Source: JAYQKL01 sp049889415 (GTDB lineage Bacteria > Pseudomonadota > Alphaproteobacteria > RS24). Taken from it: a DNA stretch of 64,000 bases. Numbering within the stretch: position 1 is the first letter of the stretch; every line of letters starts with the position of its first letter. Under the pieces are notes generated by a model, which saw only the letters and a program-made list of their open reading frames with translations, had not been told where the DNA came from and ran no database searches. The position numbers and the translations under genes are program-made. This document shows, in pieces, positions 58,438 to 64,000 of the stretch. The DNA is taken from the NCBI GenBank assembly GCA_049889415.1, contig JBMHDL010000003.1, positions 248,001-312,000 on the forward strand, given 5' to 3'.

Positions 58438-59763
58438 TTATTCTTTATATGACACTGCAATTCCCAGCTGCTCGCCAGTCAATCTGCCGATTGATGCCAA
58501 CAGGCTATAGGCAGCTATGATTTGGTTGCGTTCAGCTTCAATCAACGCCACCCGCGCGTCAAGTAATTCATTTTCCGCATTCAGCAAGTCAAGAATTGAG
58601 CGAATGCCCAACTCACGCTCTTGCTTGACTCCGTCCAGAGCGATTTCCGACGCCTTGATTTGTTTGGTCGAAGCCTCAATCTCACCTGTGGCAGCCGTGA
58701 AATTATACCAGGATACCGTCACTTCACGTTCAACGCTGTCCTGTGCCGCATGGACCAGCATGCGCGTCGTGTTTTTCACATGCTGTGATGCCCTAACTGC
58801 GGCATAAGATTTACCGCCGGTGAAAATCGGCATGGTTACCTCTATGCCGAAATTCGTCATTTCTTCCTCAATGCCCTGCTTCAGGCGATTCGGATCCTCG
58901 GTAATGGAATAGGTTCCAAAAAGGGACACTTTCGGCAAAGAACCTGAAACCGCGCTGATCGAAGCGTAATCGGCACTGCGTGAATTTTCCCGCGCCAGCA
59001 TCATGGACGGGCTTTGCCGCATGGCAATGTCAATCGCCTCTTCCAAACTGCCGGGCAATTCCGGCAGGGTTTCCGGCGCTTCAAGGTTTTCCGGATCAAC
59101 ACCAATGACCTCGAGATAGGTGGCGCGGCTTGATGCCAAAGAAGCCTGCTGACGGATCATTCTGGCCTGGGCGAGTTCCAGACGCGACTCCGATTGGGCA
59201 ATATCAGTCCGCGAGACGATTCCGACTTCGAACTGATCGGATACGGATGCGTACTGACGGGTCAGCACCTCAACATTCTTTTCACGCAAGGACAAAACAG
59301 CCTCATCGCGCAACACGCCAAGGTAAGCAGTGACAGCCCCGAGCAGGGTTTGCTGTTCGGTGGCAATCAGGCTTTGACGCTGAGCGCGTATATCGGCGCG
59401 GGTTTTCATCAGATCACTGAAGTTTTTTCCGCTGGTGAACACATCCATTTTGGCGTTCAGCCCCCAACTGTCATTGCGGTGCTTCCCGACCAGACTGATT
59501 TCTTCACCCGTCACATCGTTGATGCTGGTCATGTCATTGGTGCTTGAGCGAGCATAGGCCGAAACTTGTGGCAATGATGCGCTGATAGCAACGATCTGGT
59601 TTTGTCGGATGGCCATGTAGCGCGACCGCTCGGAAGACAATGTAGGGTTTGTCTCAAGGGTTCGCTTCAGCGCCGCCTCAAAGCTCTCCGCACCCGCGGA
59701 AAAGCCGATAAAAACCAACGGTGTAAGAAACAGAAAAAAACGGATATTCAAAATTGTCTTCAT
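58438..59763 (-). CDS. tolC: TolC-family outer-membrane efflux protein
   Basis: 441 residues. Signal peptide (ILNIRFFLFLTPLVFIGFSAGAES-F) followed by the two internally repeated OEP domains: FEAALKRTLETNPTLSSERSR and LEEAIDIAMRQSPSMMLARENSRSADYA, each with helical hairpins and strands such as SWGLNAKMDVFTSGKNF and NFGIEVTMPIFTGGKSY. Forms the trimeric exit duct for type I secretion and RND pumps. Lies between pcm and valS. Confidence 0.94.
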   Translation of the reverse strand: MKTILNIRFFLFLTPLVFIGFSAGAESFEAALKRTLETNPTLSSERSRYMAIRQNQIVAISASLPQVSAYARSSTNDMTSINDVTGEEISLVGKHRNDSWGLNAKMDVFTSGKNFSDLMKTRADIRAQRQSLIATEQQTLLGAVTAYLGVLRDEAVLSLREKNVEVLTRQYASVSDQFEVGIVSRTDIAQSESRLELAQARMIRQQASLASSRATYLEVIGVDPENLEAPETLPELPGSLEEAIDIAMRQSPSMMLARENSRSADYASISAVSGSLPKVSLFGTYSITEDPNRLKQGIEEEMTNFGIEVTMPIFTGGKSYAAVRASQHVKNTTRMLVHAAQDSVEREVTVSWYNFTAATGEIEASTKQIKASEIALDGVKQERELGIRSILDLLNAENELLDARVALIEAERNQIIAAYSLLASIGRLTGEQLGIAVSYKE

Positions 59764-59807
59764 AGGTAAGCGTCAATCAGTATGTGCTTTGGATATAACG
59801 CTCGGGA

Positions 59808-60473
59808 TTAAAAAGAAAAGGTTTCTTCCTTTTCAAAACCAGGCACTTCCGCTGCTAATGTCTCAAACGCAACAGTGCGCGAAATACTGTCATTTATTTT
59901 TGTGAAAATCATGCCGCAGGAGGTGTTATTATGCGTCGTGACGCAGACCAGACGCCCACCGGGCACCAATTGATCCAGCAGGGCTTGCGGCACATGGGGC
60001 ACAAATCCATTGATCAAAATGACGTCATACGGCCCCTGCTTGGCCTGACCGGCAGCATGCTGACCGGAAATAATGACGCCGCTGTCCACGCCAAGATCCT
60101 GAAGGATTTGCGTACCCGTCTCGCACAGGGCCTCATCCTGGTCAATACCGACAACCGCACAGCCAAGGGCCGCCAAAACAGCAGTTGAATAACCGGTACC
60201 GCAGGCAATATCCATGACCAGATCACCTTTTTGAATTCCAGCCGCCTCAATCAAAAGCGCAAAAGTCAGAGGAGCCAGCAATGGACGCTCAGCCGACATA
60301 GCAACCTGTTTGTCCATGTAAGCAACAGGTTTTTGGGTTTCCTCGACAAAAAGCTCGCGGGGAATCTCCGACATGACATCCCAAATATCCATGTTTCGGA
60401 CACCGCCAGGTTTGACCTGACTTTCAACCATATTGATCCGTGCACGCTGATAATCTATTGAGATATCCGACAT
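59808..60473 (-). CDS. pcm: Protein-L-isoaspartate O-methyltransferase family protein
   Basis: 221 residues. Start region RARINMVESQVKPGGVRNMDIWDVMSEIPRELFV is typical of the alphaproteobacterial Pcm upstream of tolC. SAM-binding motif I is VMDIACGTGYSTAVLAALG, followed by VVGIDQDEAL and GPYDVILINGFVPHVP. Repairs isoaspartyl residues, or methylates another carboxylate. First gene of the pcm-tolC group. Confidence 0.92.
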   Translation of the reverse strand: MSDISIDYQRARINMVESQVKPGGVRNMDIWDVMSEIPRELFVEETQKPVAYMDKQVAMSAERPLLAPLTFALLIEAAGIQKGDLVMDIACGTGYSTAVLAALGCAVVGIDQDEALCETGTQILQDLGVDSGVIISGQHAAGQAKQGPYDVILINGFVPHVPQALLDQLVPGGRLVCVTTHNNTSCGMIFTKINDSISRTVAFETLAAEVPGFEKEETFSF

Positions 60474-60628
60474 TCTGCTTCCCGAGAAAAATCTGAAATA
60501 CTGTGCTTTGTATACGCCGCCTTTCAGGGAAATTCAACGCAAAGCTGATGAGAATAATTTATTTGTCGGGACGCGCAAAAGCCGTTGTCATTACCTGTGG
60601 GCTTTGATACAACGCCATGACTGATTTC

Positions 60629-60702
60629 GGCCACGTGGCGGAGTGGTGACGCAGCGGCCTGCAAAGCCGTGTACCCCGGTTCGATTCCGGGCGTGGCCTC
60701 CA
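60629..60702 (+). tRNA. trnC: tRNA-Cys (GCA)
   Basis: 74 bases with encoded CCA. Acceptor stem GGCCACG / CGTGGCC, anticodon loop CTGCAAA giving GCA, and T-arm GGTTCGATTCC in a CCGG stem. Confidence 0.97.
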
Positions 60703-60773
60703 AAATCAGGAAAAGCCGCATTTTGCGCTTGCGTAACCAGCTGCTTTTGATATATCCAGATGCGTGGTTGTGA

Positions 60774-60849
60774 TCCGCCTTAGCTCAGTTGGTAGAGCAA
60801 ATGACTGTTAATCATTGGGTCGCTGGTTCGAGTCCAGCAGGCGGAGCCA
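60774..60849 (+). tRNA. trnN: tRNA-Asn (GTT)
   Basis: 76 bases with encoded CCA. Acceptor stem TCCGCCT / AGGCGGA, D-arm AGCTCAGTTGGTAGAGC, anticodon loop CTGTTAA giving GTT, T-loop GGTTCGAGTCC. Lies 71 bases after tRNA-Cys and may share its transcript. Confidence 0.97.
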
Positions 60850-60869
60850 CCACGCCCTTTTCGGAAAAA

Positions 60870-61277
60870 CTATAACTTAACCGGTCTGGTTTCCTGCCAG
60901 TCAACTACCAGTTCGCGGCGTGTAAAAAGCCACTTATCGTCTTCCTGGCGCCAGTTGTCCAAATACCGCATGTTCCACACCAAAATAACATCTTCATCAT
61001 TCAGCAAATGATCCGCTGTTGCATAAGTGACACCGTTTGCCTGCCCGTCGGCAAAATCCACAATCTGCTGATGAATCTTATGCTGCGTCGCCCGGAACAT
61101 CTGCCCAAGCATCCCAATGGATTGCATACATGCGTCCCGCCCCTGATGATGAAAACCCGGGCCGATGATCTCGCATTCCTCGGCTAATACCCGATGCCAT
61201 AATGAGACATCTTTTGTATCCGCCCCCAAGGCATAAAATTGTGCCGTTTCTAGCAATTTATGTTTATCGTCTGTCAT
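60870..61277 (-). CDS. SnoaL/NTF2-like protein
   Basis: 135 residues. Pattern ETAQFYALGADTKDVSLWHRVLAEECEIIGPG, then KIHQQIVDFADGQANGVTYATADHLL and WLFTRRELVVDW is that of NTF2-like SnoaL_4 proteins. It shares the fold of ketosteroid isomerase but lacks the KSI catalytic triad pattern, so another role is likely. Convergent with the tRNA genes; the photolyase gene is divergent. Confidence 0.8.
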   Translation of the reverse strand: MTDDKHKLLETAQFYALGADTKDVSLWHRVLAEECEIIGPGFHHQGRDACMQSIGMLGQMFRATQHKIHQQIVDFADGQANGVTYATADHLLNDEDVILVWNMRYLDNWRQEDDKWLFTRRELVVDWQETRPVKL

Positions 61278-61371
61278 TCAATCACCCTCATTTTTTTCAA
61301 CTTAAGCATACCCAGATAATTTAATCCAACGCCTGTTAACCAGCGTAAAAGAATGGAACAGGGAGGATGGT

Positions 61372-62805
61372 GTGTCGCAGCCTATTATTGTGTGGTTCCG
61401 CCAGGATTTGAGGTTAGATGATAATCCGGCCTTAGCTTACGCCTGTTCCTCAAGAAAACCAATTATCCCTCTTTTTATTGATTGCCCGGATGAGCGTGCC
61501 CTTGGCTCTACAAGCTTATGGTGGCGCGGCAAGTCGCTCGCCAGCCTTGCAGACAGCCTGTATCAGCGCGGCGCACAGCTGATTTTGGCCAAAGGGCCGC
61601 CTGCAGAGATTATTGATAGGGTCATTCAAGAAACCGGCGCCGACACGATTTGCTGGAACCGGCAATATGAGCCGCATGGCGTTGAACGGGATACCGGCCT
61701 TAAAAGCCGTCTGAAAGAAAAAGGTTTGGTGGTTGAAAGCTTCAATGCAAACCTGCTGTTCGAGCCATGGGAAATTAAAAACAAGTCTGGCGGCCCGTTC
61801 AAGGTGTTCACCCCGTTCTGGCGGCATTGTCTTGCCCGCACTCAGGAAAAGCCACTGGCTGAACCGATTGACCCGCCCAAAACCCTGACCGGTTATAAAG
61901 CATCTCTGGGCAGCTTGCCGTTGGACCATTTTCAACATGATCTTCCTCCGCAGGCCAACCAGACATCAGAACTGTTTCACCCGGGCGAAGGCGGGGCGTG
62001 GGCCAAACTGAACACCTTCACCTCACGAGGTCTTGGTGATTATGCCGATGGCCGCGATTTCGCAGCTTTGGAGTCAACCTCGCGCCTGTCCCCGCATCTG
62101 CGGTGGGGCGAGATCAGCCCAAGGCGAATCTGGCACCATTTGCACACCGCCGCCGCCGACAACATAATTCACCCGGCCGGATTACAGAAGTTCCTGTCTG
62201 AGCTGGGCTGGCGAGAATTCTCCAGCCATTTGATGTTCATAAATCCGGATATGCACGAGAACAACCTGCAAAGTCAATTCGACTCTTTTCCGTGGCAAAG
62301 CAACCCTGACATGCTCGAAAAATGGAAACACGGGGAAACCGGCTATCCGATGGTGGATGCCGGAATGCGGGAATTGCTGACCACCGGCTTCATGCATAAT
62401 CGGCTGCGCATGATCACCGCCAGCTTTTTAATCAAGCATTTGCTGATTGACTGGCGCCAAGGCGAGGCCTGGTTCTGGGACCGGCTGGTTGATGCCGATA
62501 TGGGCAACAACCCCGCAGGGTGGCAGTGGGTCGCAGGATGCGGGGCCGATGCCGCGCCCTTTTTCAGGATTTTCAACCCGATCATTCAGGGTGAAAAATT
62601 CGACCCTGACGGACGTTACATCAAGCGGCACGTCCCGGAACTGGCCGGTATTTCAGGCAAACCCCTTTATGCCCCATGGACCATGAAACCGGCCATGATT
62701 GAGCAGACAGGCATGTGCTTGGGAGAAGACTACCCCATGCCGATCGTCAAACATGAAGATGCACGTGAGAGGGCGCTGGCCGCCTTCAAATCATTGAGCA
62801 AGTAG
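61372..62805 (+). CDS. phrB: Deoxyribodipyrimidine photo-lyase
   Basis: 477 residues, GTG start after GGGAGGATG. N-terminal Rossmann domain IVWFRQDLRLDDNPALAYA; FAD-binding C-terminal domain with LGWREFSSHLMF, GETGYPMVDAGMRELLTTGFMHNRLRMITASFLIKHL and DMGNNPAGWQWVAGCGADAAPFFRIFNP. Class I CPD photolyase: uses blue light and FADH to split pyrimidine dimers. Ends with TAG. Next to a FAD oxidoreductase of the photo-oxidative stress type. Confidence 0.97.
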   Translation: MSQPIIVWFRQDLRLDDNPALAYACSSRKPIIPLFIDCPDERALGSTSLWWRGKSLASLADSLYQRGAQLILAKGPPAEIIDRVIQETGADTICWNRQYEPHGVERDTGLKSRLKEKGLVVESFNANLLFEPWEIKNKSGGPFKVFTPFWRHCLARTQEKPLAEPIDPPKTLTGYKASLGSLPLDHFQHDLPPQANQTSELFHPGEGGAWAKLNTFTSRGLGDYADGRDFAALESTSRLSPHLRWGEISPRRIWHHLHTAAADNIIHPAGLQKFLSELGWREFSSHLMFINPDMHENNLQSQFDSFPWQSNPDMLEKWKHGETGYPMVDAGMRELLTTGFMHNRLRMITASFLIKHLLIDWRQGEAWFWDRLVDADMGNNPAGWQWVAGCGADAAPFFRIFNPIIQGEKFDPDGRYIKRHVPELAGISGKPLYAPWTMKPAMIEQTGMCLGEDYPMPIVKHEDARERALAAFKSLSK

Positions 62806-62853
62806 GTAAACAAAAAGTTGAATAATTAGTTGAGCGAGGGTGAGAGTTAGGGA

Positions 62854-64000
62854 ATGAAAATTGCGGTCGTCGGCGCCGGCATATCTGGAAATGCAGCCGC
62901 CTATTTTCTGTCACAAGAGCATGATGTCACCCTGTTTGAAAAACGGGGTCGTCTGGGTGGACATAGTGCCACCAAAACCATCACCCATGGCGGCAGGGAT
63001 ATTGCCGTCGACACGGGGTTCATTGTCTATAATGAGCTAAATTACCCCAATCTCGTGAAACTGTTTGAGCATCTTGGCGTGGAAACCGAGCCGAGCAATA
63101 TGAGCTTTGCATTCAGCGCCAGTGAAAATGGCCACAAAGGGTCTTTTGAATGGGCCGGTAGCAGCCTCAATACAGTATTCGCCCAGCGGTCCAATATACT
63201 CAGACCCGGTTTCTGGAGCCTGCTGCGCCAGATTTTGCGCTTCAACAAATTGGCGCGTCAAACCTCCACAGACCAAAAGCGTCACACTCTCGGCCTTGGT
63301 GACTGGCTTGCCGAGAACGGCTTTACGGACCAGTTCACCAACGCCTATCTGCTGCCCATGGCCGCTGCCATCTGGTCAACACCGGCCGAGGACATTCTGG
63401 ATTTTCCGGCAATCAGCTTTATCCAGTTTTTTAAAAACCACAGACTGATCGACAAGGAGCGTCCTCAATGGCGGACCGTCAAAGGCGGTAGCCAACGCTA
63501 TGTTGCTAAACTTACGACTGGACTGGCGGACATCCGCCTGAATGCCAATATACGAACCATTGAGCGGTCTGAAGGCGCGGTGACGGTCACACTGGCCGAC
63601 GGGACACAGGAAAAATTTGACCAATTGGTCATGGCAACCCACAGCGACCAGGCACTGTCGGTGCTCAAAGATGCAGATGATGAGGAGGCCGCTATTCTGG
63701 GAGCGGTCAAATACAAACCCAACCAGGTCTATCTGCACTGTGATCCTGCCCTGATGCCAAAACGCTCCCTCACCTGGTCGGCCTGGAATTATCTAAGCGA
63801 CACCGCCAGCGCACAATCAGGCGATGTCTGTGTCAGCTATTGGATGAACACCTTGCAGAACATTGACAGGGACAGACCAGTTTTTGTTACCCTGAACCCG
63901 CCGCAGCCGCCGCAACAGGCGCTGACATTCGGGCATTACGAATATGACCACCCGCAATATGACCGGGCCGCCCTTGAGGCGCAGGACAAGCTGGCGTCCA
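62854..64000 (+). CDS. FAD-dependent amine-oxidase-like oxidoreductase (partial, runs off right edge)
   Basis: 382 codons open to the edge. The GxGxxG dinucleotide motif is KIAVVGAGISGNAAAYFLS; LFEKRGRLGGHSAT, VDTGFIVYNELNYPNLVKLF, and the C-terminal YEYDHPQYDRAALEAQDKLA are typical of the flavin oxidoreductase that in many proteobacteria precedes DUF1365 and a cyclopropane-fatty-acid-synthase-like gene near photolyase and the singlet-oxygen sigma factor. A Rhodobacter relative (RSP1091) is linked to furan fatty acid synthesis. I infer a similar lipid-desaturating role; the rest of the cluster lies outside the window. Confidence 0.88.
   Translation, partial: MKIAVVGAGISGNAAAYFLSQEHDVTLFEKRGRLGGHSATKTITHGGRDIAVDTGFIVYNELNYPNLVKLFEHLGVETEPSNMSFAFSASENGHKGSFEWAGSSLNTVFAQRSNILRPGFWSLLRQILRFNKLARQTSTDQKRHTLGLGDWLAENGFTDQFTNAYLLPMAAAIWSTPAEDILDFPAISFIQFFKNHRLIDKERPQWRTVKGGSQRYVAKLTTGLADIRLNANIRTIERSEGAVTVTLADGTQEKFDQLVMATHSDQALSVLKDADDEEAAILGAVKYKPNQVYLHCDPALMPKRSLTWSAWNYLSDTASAQSGDVCVSYWMNTLQNIDRDRPVFVTLNPPQPPQQALTFGHYEYDHPQYDRAALEAQDKLAS

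Noticed and set aside
60524..60721. 65-residue minus-strand frame with GIEPGYTALQAAASPLRH-like sequence
   Set aside because: It is the antisense translation of tRNA-Cys, a well-known false protein.
1..64000. CRISPR arrays, insertion sequences, prophage or integrase genes
   Set aside because: No direct-repeat array, transposase, integrase or phage structural gene was seen anywhere in the window.

Overview
The window is from an alphaproteobacterium, probably an unclassified marine lineage. The housekeeping block ntrC-ntrB-dusB / ispDF-pgpA-pncC / ratA-lipA / ftsB-eno and the block pcm-tolC-valS are typically alphaproteobacterial arrangements. GC content looks moderate (about half) by eye. I ran no taxonomic search, so nothing finer is claimed.

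Positions 1-32,600 are dominated by a catabolic island with several steroid-specific signatures. These are a ketosteroid isomerase with its catalytic Tyr16/Asp40/Asp99 triad, an SDR closely resembling Comamonas 3-alpha-hydroxysteroid dehydrogenase, a DUF35/Ltp2-type aldolase pair (side-chain cleavage), two Rieske oxygenases (one Neverland/DAF-36-like, one KshA-like), a P450 with a 2Fe-2S ferredoxin, two adjacent unlike acyl-CoA dehydrogenases, two acyl-CoA ligases, family III CoA-transferases, an enoyl-CoA hydratase, an Old Yellow Enzyme relative, an MFS transporter and a TonB-dependent receptor. Regulators are two TetR proteins and a tandem pair of Lrp/AsnC proteins. The same 17-bp AT-rich palindrome occurs in four divergent promoters here, two of them next to the TetR genes, so the island looks like one regulon. 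The TonB receptor at the left edge carries an in-frame TAG.

Positions 32,600-40,200 hold a DUF3604 lipoprotein / parvulin / HupE-UreJ cassette, a glutathione S-transferase, hspQ, a YiiX-like papain-fold hydrolase and a peptide-type solute-binding protein.

Positions 40,200-51,700 are housekeeping: nitrogen two-component system ntrBC, dusB, isoprenoid (ispDF), phospholipid (pgpA), lipoate (lipA), cell division (ftsB), enolase, and a complete queCEDF operon for preQ0/queuosine. Between ftsB and eno is a nested inverted repeat carrying four GANTC sites (the CcrM methylation target). The pyruvate dehydrogenase genes often found next to lipA are absent.

Positions 51,770-53,500 form a small AT-richer accessory cassette of four tightly packed small genes: two small unknowns, a DUF2589-like protein and an Stv-like protein with His/Cys motifs reminiscent of caspase-fold peptidases. 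A 27-residue lipoprotein follows. This is the best candidate for an undescribed system.

Positions 53,500-64,000 return to core genes: ilvD, valS, an orphan small gene where popZ is often found, tolC, pcm, tRNA-Cys, tRNA-Asn, a SnoaL-like protein, photolyase phrB, and a FAD oxidoreductase cut by the right edge.
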